Assembly: GCF_047663525.1 (NCBI RefSeq)
Contig: NC_092594.1
Coordinates: 34,457,001 to 34,521,000 of the forward strand
Direction: 5' to 3'
DNA length: 64,000 nucleotides
Source: Anas platyrhynchos
Lineage: Eukaryota > Chordata > Aves > Anseriformes > Anatidae
The position numbers were made by a program, and so were the translations under genes. Each line of letters begins with the position of its first letter. Position 1 is the stretch's first letter. The notes under the pieces were generated by a model. That model saw only the letters and a program-made list of their open reading frames with translations, was not told the origin of the DNA and did not search any database. This document shows positions 44,246-58,600 of the stretch, piece after piece.

Positions 44246-46622
44246 TTTATTCCATTGACCAGGAATCCCAAGACTGTTCATCAAGACTGCCTAATTTTTC
44301 CAGTGCCAAATGTCTACGTATTAATCAGACAGTATCTCCCCCGACTGCTCACAGGCAGGCTGCGGCTGCTCCTCACTGAACATTGTGTAAGCTGTATAAA
44401 AACATTTTCATCCAAAAAGATTGGCAGTAAAAATTACAACATAGAAATGCATCACAATTTACACAAAAACTAGTTTTGTTGAACTCTATTTTCCAAAAAA
44501 TAATCTTCAGCAGGTTCAAATGACAGCAGCTGGAAACCAAAATAATTGACCAAGTATCATCTTATTGCAAATTATAACCATTGACTTTGTACAAGCATGA
44601 GCAGAACCATGAAAAAGTTTGTATTGGTTTCAAGTATACAGTGGTGATGAGCCATCCTGATGGTGTTGTTCTCCTAGCAATGCTTCTCCGGGCCTGCAGT
44701 AATCGAGGATGTTGTTTCCATAGGAAATAACAGGAACCTGAAGTGACAAGTGGTGCCAACCCATAGGAACGGTACCAGCTTCTTCCATCACCATCACCGC
44801 TGTGTACTGACTACTCGTGATGTTTCATGACCCATTACAAAGTGTTAGGGGGTGGGGGAAGGAAGAAGGGGTATCTGTAAGAAATGACTCATTCAAAATT
44901 AATTTAAAACATCACATTTAAAATGTCCCAGCACATTATCAGAAACATTTATAAAATGCTAACTCTGCCATGTGTCTATGAAGACATTGTTTGGAAAAGT
45001 AAGTGAGAGGTTCACTACAATGCCACCCTTGCTTCTTCGCAATTTATGACAACAGTTCTCTTAACCCGCAATAAGTTATAAAGCTGTACAGCTGAAATCA
45101 TATCGGATGTTTACTTCCAACAGTGAAATGACTGGTTAATTTCAATATTAGTGCACAACAGTGAAAAGCTGGCTGCTGCCTCTTGGTTCAGCAGCAGCAT
45201 GTAGAAAGAAAAAAAAAGGCACTTTTTGGCTGGTTGTGCCTTTAACTTGGCAAATTTGTCTATTCTGGAGGTACCCAGGCACTCCTTAAGATGCCTCCCA
45301 TTTCTGTGCATGTTTGTTTAGATAATTTTTTAAAGTAAGGCAGAATCTATAAATAAAGGCAAAAAGCAGTGCAGAAAATGTGACAAACGTAAAATGTACA
45401 AAATATGAAGTTAGTTGGCACAAAAGAAGCTAGCATCCAGAACCAGAAGTCACTGAACTAAATTTGACGTGGAAAACAAAGCTGTGCTCAAGTTATCCCA
45501 ACTGGTTTCCAGTTGTTTATGAGCAAATCAAAAGAGCCGTGATATTTTAAATGTTGCCTGGTCAAGTGAAGATACAAACAAAGCCAAATCATTCTTTCCC
45601 CATGTTAAAATTGCTATAAAATCTGCACAACAGTGTCCCCACCTCACGCAAGGAATTATTCATCATATACAACCAATACCAACTTTCTCAGTAATTTCAA
45701 AGCATAAGCAAGTGATTGCAGATCACATGATTGAGACTACATTTGATTCAATATGTCTCCAAAAGGTAAAAAATTTAATGAGTAAAACTGCAACAGAATT
45801 CCATTTTAAAGTGCTTTTCTTTTAAACTACTCATTAACTTTTTTTTTTTTGTTAAATCCACCAACATCCTTTAACTTGCATACCTAGAGAACAAAGCTTT
45901 TCTTTTATTGCCCTTCCCAGTTGTCTGTGGTTTTAGGAAGGATACCAAAGAGACAACCCATTCCAGAGCTCATTGACCAAACCTTTCTGTAAGGAGTCAC
46001 TCTCCTCACAGAGCGATCTTACTGATCCTTCTAATAAAGAGCTTTATAAATGAGCAAGGAGACATATTAAATACAGAAGTCCTTATGTAAACCGATTCTT
46101 TAACTAATATTTTACAATGAAATGTAAGTCATCACACATCTTTACAGAAATTTGAATATTCCTATTCAATATTATCAGAAAGATTAAAAATTTGCCCTCC
46201 ATACATAAGGGCAGTCTGGTTTTTCTCTGTATAAAAACCAAAAGATTTTTTTTTTTTTTGCAGCATCACAGAAAAGCAACAGTTTTACATTCACTCATTT
46301 AATGTTCACATAAAAATTCAACCACTAGCGTTTGTGTATTTGATAAAATCTTCTTGACAAACTGTTTTCGGTGTCTGGACTGTCATAAGCTACTGCAGGT
46401 GAAGATGCAGTTTTCTAGAGCGTTTATCAATCTGAAGCCTTCGTGGCTAAAAATGCTTTTAGCTTTCAGGGAAACAGCCTCCTCCTCCAGTGTTGCCACC
46501 GATCCTGTAAAGCCATTTCTCTTCCAGACTTTTCTAATGGCTTAAGCAATGGGACTCCAGTTTCAATAGGTACCAGGCATTAAATGTTTGAGTTGATCTG
46601 CTCTCGCGTTCATTGGTATCCT
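44246..46622 (-). other. USP24: USP24 3' UTR
   Basis: AT-rich sequence after the USP24 stop (46623-46625), with a minus-strand AATAAA at 44246-44251, giving about 2.4 kb. Other minus-strand AATAAA words, for example near 45907, could make shorter forms. Confidence 0.6.
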
Positions 46623-49600
46623 TTACGGGTCAACATCATCAAGGTCACTTTTAGACTCACCAATCATCATAGGAGACTCCGAGCCCTTCCAATACACACA
46701 AGGGGTGGGGGAGAAAGATACGGTACGTTATTTTTTGTAAGGCACACAATTATTGCGTCTACATTCAGTGATGGTCCTGACCCAAACCCCAGGAACAAGT
46801 TGTCTAACAGAAAGCACCAGTTAAACATGCCCTTATTTTATAGTTACCTGCTGTAGATGTCTGTCTCCATTCTCATTAGCTGGACTACTTTCTGACCCGT
46901 TACTGCTTCCAGACTGATCTTTCTCATTCAGCAAGGCTGTGGCATAGGCCAGCGTGTCCTGATTTGGAAACAGTTCATGATTCAGTGTCAGAAGCCCTGC
47001 TGATACCTTCATTTCACAATCACTTTTTTGTTTTAGAAGTTGATTCTAAAACAATATAGCTGCTGTTGCGAGATAGCTGATTCACCACAGGTAATTGTAT
47101 GGTATTGACTAATAGCCTTTAAAGGTTAGTTTTTACAGATAAAAAACACAGGATCCAGGCTTGTCAGGGAAGAATGGCCTTAAGTGCACTGGAATATAGT
47201 AAAGTTCCCACAAAGCCACTAACTGAAAAATGAGACAAGAAAAAAAGACAAGTTTAACACCATCTCCCAGGACTGACACACGTACCTGTGCTGAAATAGT
47301 GCGCTGGAAGGTTTTTGCAGTTGATGTTTCATTGGATACGTTACTCTGTGGAGCCCAGTAATGTTCAGACATCTGTATAAAAAGCCAAGAAAGCCACAAA
47401 AACACAGTATGAGTTCCTTGGATATTTATTAAGGGATGTATTGGCCAGCCTACGTTAAGTTTAGAGAGAAGAACCAAAAAATAATTTTTTGGAAGAAAAA
47501 GCTATGTGTGTCAACAGCTGTGTTTTGTGTAAAGCTGTGGTAATTCCTAAGAAATTCACCTTGCAAGGTGTGTTTCTTTGCATCAACACATAAGCAAAAA
47601 GAAGTGAAACCTAACATCAATACACTGACACTGAAAGTTTTACCACATGCAGCGGAAAGGTAATCATCATGACCATTCACATTTGGTTATATTTACTGAA
47701 ACACTTGATGGCTTAAAGTTCTTGAATGCACCATATTTAACTCCATTCTTGTTAAAAATAAAGTAGCTTGTATTTTTGTCTTAAGCCTCATCTCAAGGAG
47801 CAGTAGAAAAATGGAGGTTTCATAATTCTCATTGTGAGTAAGGTGTCAGTTTTTCTGTGAAGTTACAGACAAACTACCTTTTTCTGTAGCCACTGCACAG
47901 CCCAGCTCCAGTGGTGGGAATTCTCCTTGAAATAATCTTTTGCAGTAGGGCACCTAGGACATGGAAATTATATTTGTTATTACTGGACAAGGTATTCTGG
48001 CAAAGTTAAAAGGAAGAATAATCTAAAAGCTTCTTTCTTTATGCTGCTGTCTTCTGCCTGCACTGTTATCATTGCAAAGGCTGACAAGCTAAATAGCTCT
48101 GTTATTAACCAGACTAGCAAGAACAAAAATGTTTAGTAAAGTTTACTCAAAGTAGTCTACTCTACAGATACACTTATTGCAGAACTATGCTTCAGCAGGA
48201 CATGTGCCAAGTTCCAACCAAACAGAATTCAACAGTCACAGTATTTCACGAAAGCTGGGACAGTTTTCTTATATTAGTCTTGGTCTTAGTACTAGGCATC
48301 TACTCCATGGAATGCAGCTGACCACTGCCTTTAAAAACAGATTTCTTATATAAAACCAATAATTGCTATTTCAGATACTACTTGGTACAGATTTCACTTC
48401 AGACCGAGGCACGCGATATCAAGACCTTTGAGCACCACTTTCATCACAGTAACAAAAGCTAAAGCTGATCAAAAGTAGAAAAAGCAGCCTAAATAGTCAC
48501 AGAGTAGTCTAAGGTAGGGATAAAAACTAAACTATGTAACCCTTATTACTCACTTCTGAGCCAAAGTAACGAGGAACTTGACACACTGATAACACCGACT
48601 GCTGTCCACATGGTTGCTGTGGTGCATCAAGGCTGTAAGGAGAAACAAGTGGGTTAAAAAAAAGAACAAAAATCAGATTTCTATGTACCAACCAGGCTGA
48701 AAACAATGAAGATGAAGCTAACGTTTTAGCTTAGGTGGGGAAAGTTATTTCTACAGATGTTAGCATGAGTATGTGTTAAACACACTACTGTATTGCTGGC
48801 AGTTTTGACTATTTCTGGAACTCTATTGGATTAAAAATAGATCAAAGTGAAAACGCAGTAATTCTTTCAAACATGGTACCTGAATTTTAAATAGCCCTGT
48901 CCTAATGCAGTTTTCCTCCCCTATAATCCAGTCTATGTTAGATAATTGCTATGGTTACATGTATCTGAAGTTGAAAAAACAAAAAACAGACCATTCAAAA
49001 CCACTATAAACAGCCCAGACCACCAGCTTTCTCCTGGATCAGAACTTGCTATGCTAGAAGAATGCGTGTGTGAATGCTTCTTCACACAAACAAGCGTAGC
49101 AAGATTCAGTCATGAGACTTTTCTATGGGAGATCCAGGCAAAACAGCAGAGTTCCTAGTCAGGAATTTTTCTATACAATGAATTCTGATGTAACAAAATT
49201 CTTTGGCTGAGAAGCAGATTTCCATGGAGCTGCCACAAGCAGATTTCCCACTCAGAAGTTGCTCTGTCCGTATCACTCCACATCAAAGCATACTGCCGTG
49301 AAACCTCTACAGGCGGCAAACAATTGCTAGGGAACTGCAAATTGCTATGTTTTACTCTCAAAACACAGCAGATAATTAACATCTCCGTACTGGCATACTG
49401 CAAATTAAGCACTAACACCCTTGAGGGCCACAGAAAACTGTTTGCTGGTTTCTTTCCTTGGAGTAAGACCAGTCAATGTGACTGATAGGTCACGGGCCGC
49501 GTGCAGTGAAACTGGAAGCTGTTCAGTGCTGTTGCTAGGAGACTCCAAGGTAAAACTACAACATTCACTCCCAAAACTCACAGCAGTTCTTGTAAAATAT

Positions 49601-52600
49601 GTATGATTTAATACCAAAACACAATAAGCCTTCAACATAAAAATCTAATTGAATAATTGCACCTCTTCTCTGTAGGAAAAGAACAAAAGGTCACATATTG
49701 CTCAAGATACAGAATAGGACTGGTTCAAGTGGGACCACTTAGAAAAAAGATAACCAATTAATCCCTGACACTACTGCATGTTACCTTCTCCTCTATCAGT
49801 CATACATGGAAATTAGTAAACAGAAGAACACCGAAGCGTAAGAGAAAAAAAAAGCTAGGTATTGTCTCTTGTGGAGGAATGGGTAAGTGAAGTAGGTCAT
49901 GTGGATGTTGAGCAGCTGGGAGGCCGCAAGTTAACAAAGTATCGAACACAGCTCAAATGAGCCTGAGAAAATACGTAAATGCAGCCTGGGAAGGAATGTA
50001 AGTTCTGGGAGGTTTTAGGGAGGTTTCAGGGAGGTTTCAGGTACAAGAACGTGATATCTGTTGGTATGCTGGGAAAGTACTAACTGTGTTATTTTGGTGG
50101 GAAACTAGCTGATAGAATAGAGAAATGCACTAACCAATCATGAGCTTAGCTTTTGCAATATGTATGAGCTAATTATATTGAATTAGATAAAAGACGACTG
50201 AGCTATCCAATAAATCGAAGTTCACTGATCACTCATATTGAGCGTCTGTGTCTTCCTTCCGTCGACAACAAATGGTTTCGCAACAGTCTCTCACTAAACC
50301 AGATCCCAAAATAAATTCAGGTAAAAGCCATGGTCTGAAGCAGCTCCTCATCGAGACAGCTATAGAAGAGATACCCAAGCTGTACTTGGTGATTACATGT
50401 GCTCTTTAAGCATTATGTGGCTAATCTACATTTGTTAGCACAAAGTCTCTTCTGATTCACATGAAACAAGCTCTCATCATTCTGGGCCCTTTTTTTTTTT
50501 TTTTTTAAATCAATTTTAAATGTGTTGGTACCTTCGCTTCAGTAAGGTCAAATGGAGATGCAGCACTTTTAATGAACAGTAACAAACCAGTATGAATTAT
50601 CAACATAAGGGTCAGTAGGAGAGACAGTAACATTCACACACTGGCTTACTTGCCTATTAATCCATTTTCCGTTTCAAAAGCAAATTTGATGCGTTCTACT
50701 TGTAAGGGGTCTTCAATAACCTGCCATGAAAGAAAAAGGTCAGTAGAAGTAACTTATGCTTGATACCTGAGAATCTATACTAGGAAATGCTTTTAATCAC
50801 CTTAACATGAAAAACAGGAGACTTATGAAGTTTCATAAAACACCAGATTATCAAGAGAGCAATTTAAAGAGTTATAAAAACTCAAACTGAAGGATCAAAG
50901 ATACCTAGATGTTAAAATTATCAATGCAGTCCTGTTGTTTTTTCCATCATACATCAATAAAAATTTAGCCCTGTACTTAAATGTACAAGCCTTCACCATT
51001 CACGTACCAGTATCTCATGGAGTAACTGGAATATGTTTTTCAATTCATGAGGTGGAGCAGTTTCCAGCTGAGTCTACAAATAAGAAATATAAAGCTACTT
51101 AGATAGTGAAATGTGTGGATGATACAATTACCAGACTCTCTGAAAAACAGTCATTTTAAACAGCGGAAGATAAACAACCACAACTAAAAAACATCTCTCA
51201 AACCCCTTGATCTGTACTGTTCTTCTGCAGATCCTAGCACCATTTTAACACCTAAGACACAGTATGACCAAAGCCTAGAAGAAACTATCTTGATCATCTC
51301 TACCTTGATGAAGTGTAGCACAGTGAAGGAGAAGCGCTCATTACAAAAGCAGCAGTACACCACCATCTCAATGACAACTGACAGGGATCCGGTTAGCTCT
51401 CGTAACGCATACATCACCTAACAGAAAGATAAGCAATTTCAGACACAGCCATACAATTATTTTCAACAGATGGATCTTGTTTATAATAGAATGTTAGGTT
51501 TTTCCAGAAATGGTTGCTTTTTTTTTTCTTCCCAGCACCTGCATGGCCCAGCGGGCTGAACCTCTTCACTCACAGCACTCCACTCAGCTCCTGCTGCCCA
51601 CCTCAAAGGGTCTGAGTCAAGCATGACCCATTAAGCCACAGTGATTCAAGTCAGCACCTCCAACTAACATATGGTAACTGACTGCATGGATACTGGTAAA
51701 ATACGTTCTTTGCCAACTCTGTAAACACTCATAACTAGACCTTAAAGCTTAGGGATTTACTAGAATAAGTTGTCAAGAAGAAACCAAAGGTACCTTCTTG
51801 TTTAGGCTCAAAATAAAGCCCTCATACTCCCAGCTGGCTGCTTTTTAACATTGTGTTTTTCATGTAAAGATACTTCAAAGAACTAATGTCAGACAAGCCT
51901 TTAGGTTCAAGCAGGGTAGAACTCAGAACAGGTACCTCCATTAAGTAAGGTTTTCCTTCAGATAGGAATAACAAGGCTTCCACTTCCCCATGGAGCGTCA
52001 AAAGTGGACCTGAAGTAGTTATGCTTAGAGGTGAACGCTGCTTAAAGAGACCAGGAGCTGTAACAGCAAACAGAAAAACAATCCAGTAATAAATCAGGCT
52101 GTTCTACGCACCTCGAAGACACTGCTGCTCATCTGGCATCCTATCACCTCTAATGATGGTCACTTCAACTAGCCTGTATGGTACCACTCCAAATAAACTT
52201 TTGTACTGATGTGGCATTTATATTAGTGACACGAGAGGGAGATGAACCACAAAAAAGCAAAAAGCAGGATGTTCATATTTACCATCAGGACTTTAAGTTT
52301 TAATTTCATTCCCACTGTTGCACATTCAGAACGTTTATCATTCTTCTCTTACTTTACATTTTTTGACTGCCCCCAACTCCAGAAACTTTTAATCTTTGAC
52401 AGACATCGGATTATTCTTTCCAAAAAGAGAATTTCAGATGTTTCCTTCAGTGCACCGAAGATCTGAACTCATTTCTCTATTATGCTTATTTAGATACCTC
52501 TGTCTCTTGTAAGAAATATCTAGGAGAACATTCTACTGCTTATTATTCAGTAGCTTGGTCCAAATATTCCCCTTAAGAATAGCAAAAGACATAAATGCAG

Positions 52601-55600
52601 GCAAAGTACAGCCTGGTAGGCTGCAGGTCTTTCCCAGACAACAAATTGATTCATCCACATGAAGAAAGACCTTTTAGGCAAATGGGGCTGTGTGTGTTGG
52701 AGGGAAGAGCATAATAATGTTTCCCTCAAGATTTTTTTTTCTCACCCAAAGCCTGTAAATGCTGTTTGCTACAGCCTCTCAGTACTTGTTCAGAAAAATA
52801 AAGAGTAATCAAATGTACCTGCTAACCAGTGCCTTAAATTTGAAGCGATCGTATTTCTCCTCACTGATGCCTAAGTGATGCCTAAGTTACTCCCAATTAA
52901 AGTAACCAAAATAGAATGCCACAGAAGGCAAAAATGCAATTCTTACCAACATTTCTTTGTGAGGAGACGTCAGAGTGTAAAACAAGTAGTGCCACAGTAT
53001 TGTGAAGATATCCAAACTCACGTGCTTGTGCTGAACTCCATCTGCGGTTCTGTTTTAGCCAAAGGAGAGATTTAATTAAGTTTCATTTAATTAAGTTTCA
53101 ATTGATTGATTTAGTCAACTCCTGTTAAGTCAAAACAAAGCAATTTCCTTAACAGCCCACCTCTATGTTTCAAGACTTTGAATGCATTGAGAATTTTATT
53201 ATCCCAAGAATGACACTCAGTTCTGTCCATACAGACATTTCTCCACATTAACTACTATGCACACAAACTTTAAGACTTCATTAAGTTCGCAAAATAATCC
53301 AGGGAATAGTCTATTTTATCACATGAAGACTATTTGCCCATGATGTAAGCATCTTAAACCCTGAATGACTACATTTGCTTTACCTGATTGCTCTGACGAT
53401 TAGGACCAAGGAGAAAGTTGATCATGTGCCTCAAAGCAGAGTGTCCGAGAAGAAGACTGCTAGCCCTTATGCCCTGCTGTTTAGACAATAATAAAAAGTT
53501 ATATTCCTATCTAGGTAAAGAATTAGTGCTGTAAGGCACAAAAGAAAAGCAGTGCTAAACACTGAACCTTCCTTTAAAAAGTTGTTTCATTATATACAGC
53601 ATGTTATATAAACTAGACCAGAATTGCCACATGTAAAATAACTGTAATATAAAAAGAAAAAAGAATAGGGGGATAGAGAGAACTCATACTGGGGTCAACA
53701 GCACAGTTCAGTCATTCATTCTACTTGCTATATGACAAAAAATATCCCAAACCATTAATATGTTTTGGAGGGAACAAAGACCACCCAACCAAAAAAAAAA
53801 AAATCAAGAAACAAATCCCCAACATTCAGACTCTGGAAATGACATCTTCAAGAAGTATACACTGCTTGTATATTTTTGGATTTTATCCTAAATCAGTGTT
53901 CAAAGCCACTTATTAAGAAAAGAAAAAAGCAACCCTGAAACCAAAATCAAATACTCTTCTGGAGGAATTCCACTGTGCTGTTGAAACCTTCTATGAAGAT
54001 GGATGACTAGCTGTTTTACTACAGTTCTTTAAAATAAAGTAACATGAGAAACATAAGCAGTTGCTTACCTTCTGTACAAAATTGTTGAATAGCAAAAAGT
54101 ACTGAGCACAGTTTTTGCAGTTTTCAGGAACATCTTTATCCAGTAGAGCAAGCAGCACCTCCAGTAACTGATGTAGGCTTTTTAACTGTGAAAGCAATTA
54201 ATTTGAATTTAAATGCTTGTCTCCTGCTTAAAATACAAGAATTCCTACATTTTAAATTTTGGGTTTGACTAAGAAAATCGTATGTATGGTCAAATACACT
54301 CTCTGTGATTAATATGAATAGTTAACACAGGACTGCAACCTTACAATTTTTAACTGATTTAATGTGCATATTTAAACAGGAAAGTAAGGAAAGCATTAGC
54401 ATGTAGGTAACTTGCTTCGAGAAGTGGAACAGTGGTTATATAAGTTTGCAATATTCTTAAAGCAATTCAAATTACTCATCAGTCAAGTGGTAACTGATGT
54501 TCAAATGTTCCTGTCATTATAGTAAAATAAAATGAACCAGATTAGAAGTAAATCATAACTCAATATCTCAGGCTAACGTACCACCATAATCACTTATGCA
54601 GAAAGCAATTTTAGTGTTTACTTTACATCAAAGCACACTAAAGGCATTAGGATATTATTACATCTTAGTTGACAGATAGAAACTAACAGCCAAGAGGAAG
54701 TACCCAAAAGCTCTCAAGCTATACTGCAAGGGTTCATCTCCCTACTATTCTGCTCAGCTTGGAGGACTTTATAGCTATCTTTCCTTAAAGCTCTAAATAA
54801 GAAAAACATTACGGCAGCCTATACAACAGCAGTGCCTAAAATCTGTTGCAAGAAAATTACTTCAAACTGAACAAGACTTGGACACTTGAAAGCCCCCACT
54901 GAGAGCTCAGTCAGTGATGCTTTCTGTCTTCTAGCACGTTTCTTGAGTTCTCTATATACAAATGATTTGATCAGGTCACCCAAGGGAAACAGATGGATCT
55001 TAAGAATTTTTTTGTTTGTTTGTTTTTACACAAACGAGCCCTTTTCACATATTTCCTGCTGGGTTTTCCTACAACACTAAAATGAGCTAAATAGAACAAG
55101 GCTGCACTTCCCAAACTTAGTTTCCAAGATTTTCTAATAGAAAATTAAACCTCTGAACAATAACCGAAGTTCAAACGTCTCCTTGGAACAAGTTAGCCCA
55201 ATTACTACTGCTATGGGCTTCTAACTGAGCAAGGAAGGAGAATTAAAAATTAAGTTCAAAATTAAAGCTAATTTCTAGGATCTCTCAGTTACAGAAAAAG
55301 AATAAATTTCACAAAAACAGTTTCCAAACTTTCAAAACAGACTGTGATGTCAGTTTATGAAACAAGCTGAAGTGAGGCAGAATTGTTTACACCTTCAAAC
55401 TTGATTTCTAAGAATTACAGCAGCATCTTACCTCACAGGGTAGGGACAAAGAATTAACTTATTCAAGAAAGAAAGAGCTACAAGCCTGTAAAGGATGTGA
55501 GTTTCCCACTTTGTCATTTGCAAAATCACATAGCATTGCCTTCAAGCAGAAGCAAGAGTTGAGGTAGAGGCAATCAACAGCATCACTGGTGAGGAGGTGT

Positions 55601-58600
55601 CACTAACCTTCTCTTGATAAAGCAAGGCACTGTCAAGGGTTTTTTCAAGAACAGTGGCTACAGCAACTCGCACCTCTCTTACGCTGCATTCCAGGAGGAA
55701 AGTTCTGGAAGATAAAAGGCGAAGCTGCAAAAAGAACTGGAATCAACGCGTACACACAACTGCTACGGTTAAGTGTGGTATTTATCATTTTGAAAAGGAT
55801 AGCAGTTCAAATACTCTTGGATCATACTTCTGTGGATAAGCTTTAACTTACTTTCCTACATTCCTGTTTGTCACAACTAAAACCTACAATATTATTATAT
55901 ATTTACTTTCAAAGAACAAAAAAGCTAAAACTAAGAGCTACTATATGATACTGTCTTTCAGTGAAACTTCAGAGATAAACTTTTCCTTAGATTGATTCAC
56001 CTTTTTTTTTTTTTAAAATCATTTTCCAGGAGTTTGTCATAGAAGTTTTGAACACACTTATTAGCTGATCTTGATGGTGAGAAAAACATGTTGTAGTTTA
56101 CCTGTGATACATCAGATACATATTTAACTTATCTTAAACCAATTCACTACATTCTTCTTTCCCTCTATTTGCAGGAGTGACTAGACAAACACACTTCAAG
56201 GCACTCTTCACATACACTGCACCATTTTATTAGATTTTCAGAACTACTAGTATTTTCCTCTGTCCAGCTTTTTCAGAAGTAAAAACCTCAGCGATAATTT
56301 AGAGTGCCTGTTTACAAAATGTGCACACCCAACTCCTTGGCAATACACCAGTGTAGGCCAGATCATGTTATTATGAAGCTTCATCCATATACAAGACAAA
56401 ACACCACACAAAAGTCAGAATTAACAGTACTTACTTTACAAGCTCCCGTCCCTCTGGCCCAACAAAATATTCCACTAACCACTGACATGCATCAATGCTT
56501 TTGGAGAGCAGTGCATCTATGGTTGCAATCCACTCTTCTGTATCAGCCCTTTAAAAACAGGAAAAAACAGGGATAGTAATGAAAGAGAAAACCACCTCCA
56601 GTACCTAAGCTATGTTTCATATCATGTTTTTCTTTTTGATAAGCCAGAAGTGGCTTTCCCCCAGTCAGGTCTTACCTGAGTTTCTTCTTGGTTCTGAGAT
56701 AGGTTTGGAAGAGGAATTGGACTGCCAGCTGTAAGCTCACCTTTGCCATGCATGGATAATAAGGATGTTTTACCTTAGTCTGAAAGAAACATCACATTTA
56801 CTCCAGAGCAGAACTATGCCTGCAGCACTTATGCTGTCTCCTAAAACATATTCTATTCAAGTACACTATGCTAGTTTAACAAATATGCTAGAATGGGAAC
56901 AAACTTACTGTAAGGCCCACTAAGTCTGTAGATTCCATAAATTTAATAAATGCTGGTTGGTTTATTAATCACTAACTACATTCAGAAAAACGTTAGTAGA
57001 CGAAACTGAAATGAATGAAGGGCTACCACCTTTGAGGTGACTAATGCTGGGTTGTGGATATTCGATACAGAGGGGAATTTCTGTGCCTCTAGAGCTTAGT
57101 TTGCATCAATTTAAAAAGTATTATTTCATAAATTTTATTATGCATTTACACGATGGCATTTTCACATTTCTGTAAAAAGAGGCTGGAGTCAGCTTTGAGA
57201 CAGATGCTATCAATGTGAAGAATTACAGGTGTCAAGGAACTGCTCAGCTGGAAAAGCAGAGTCACATCAAGTATTTCTCTTGTAGTTTTCTTGTCATGGC
57301 TCTTCTGTGGCCCTGTCTACCCAATATTTCCCAAGTATTCCAAGATTAAAATTTAGTTACTTACAGCATTCAGTGAAGCTAATGATAGAACAAAACTGAA
57401 GTAGTCACTACTGTATACATCTCTATTCTTCATAAATTTCAGGTTTTCATCTCTCACCATCTGTAGAAATATTTTTTGAAGTAAGAGAATGCAAAAAAGA
57501 AATTAAAACACCGTCAAAGAACATTTCTCTAACACTTTGTCTTACCCATAAATGTGTATGTTTAAAAACCAATATCAGACCTGTTCTGTTAATACTCTGA
57601 ATCACTATTTTGGTGGAGGGCAAAACCATATGGGAAACTTAGAGATTCGTTTAAAACCAGTGATTTTCTTCAAAGGACATTGCAAAACACAGGTTAACTG
57701 ACAGACTTAATCACTGGACCATTATGGAAAAGGAAGAAGCTGATGCTGAATTCCATTTTTTGCTTGCTTTTAACAAGATACCAGAAGAAATCCTTCAAAT
57801 CTGAAAGCCTTGCTTAGCAAATTTACACGTACCATGGTATGCCAGTGATGTACTAACATGCCGAGACCCCCTTTATCAAATAAGATTTTGCTGAAAGGCT
57901 CTCAATAAATTTGGACCAAGTTATGTTTATTGTAGTAACACAACCCCAGATACCGGAATGCCAAAGTGAGTACCAGTGCCCTGGTACAGGTGGAGGGCCA
58001 TATACAGCTGGCACAGTTTACTGTGTAACATTGGCACTCCTGCACATACATGGATCAGCAGGGTGGTGTGTGCATAGAAGGCCAAATATATGCAAGATTG
58101 CACCCCCACCACACCTACAGGTCTGCAGACACAGACCTTCCTCTTATGAGGGAGAATGAATACTGAGTCTACCATCCTCTCACTGCTCTGCTAGTGCCAT
58201 CACAACTCCGTTATCAGCTCTGACTTGCAGTGCTGCCTTCAGTATCTTTGTTCTGCCGTTTGAGAACACACGCAGGATTACATAAGCTAACAGACAATTA
58301 GCTGGCTGTGATTTCTTAGTTTTCCTCCTTTTTATGTTGTTGTGAAACTTGAGAACTAGAGGATTACTAATTTGCGAATTCTCCATTCTTCTTCAAACGT
58401 ACTTCAAATGAAGCATCTTCTCTGTCTCATCTCTCCCTGTCTGCATGCTGACTGCTGCTGCATCTCATGTTTGACTACTTTGCCTGCAGTTTGTTCAAAG
58501 CAAGGAATGATTGGTCAGTTTTGTGAGAAGGGACAGCAAAATGTATAATATATAACTGAACAGCTTGTTAAGAACTATATATATTAGAACCTAGAGTTAC

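Noticed and set aside
55705-55724. Earlier acceptor for the USP24 exon at 55608-55704
   Set aside because: It would keep an open frame within the exon but breaks the phase with the exon at 56435-56548; the inner acceptor restores VKTFLLEC.
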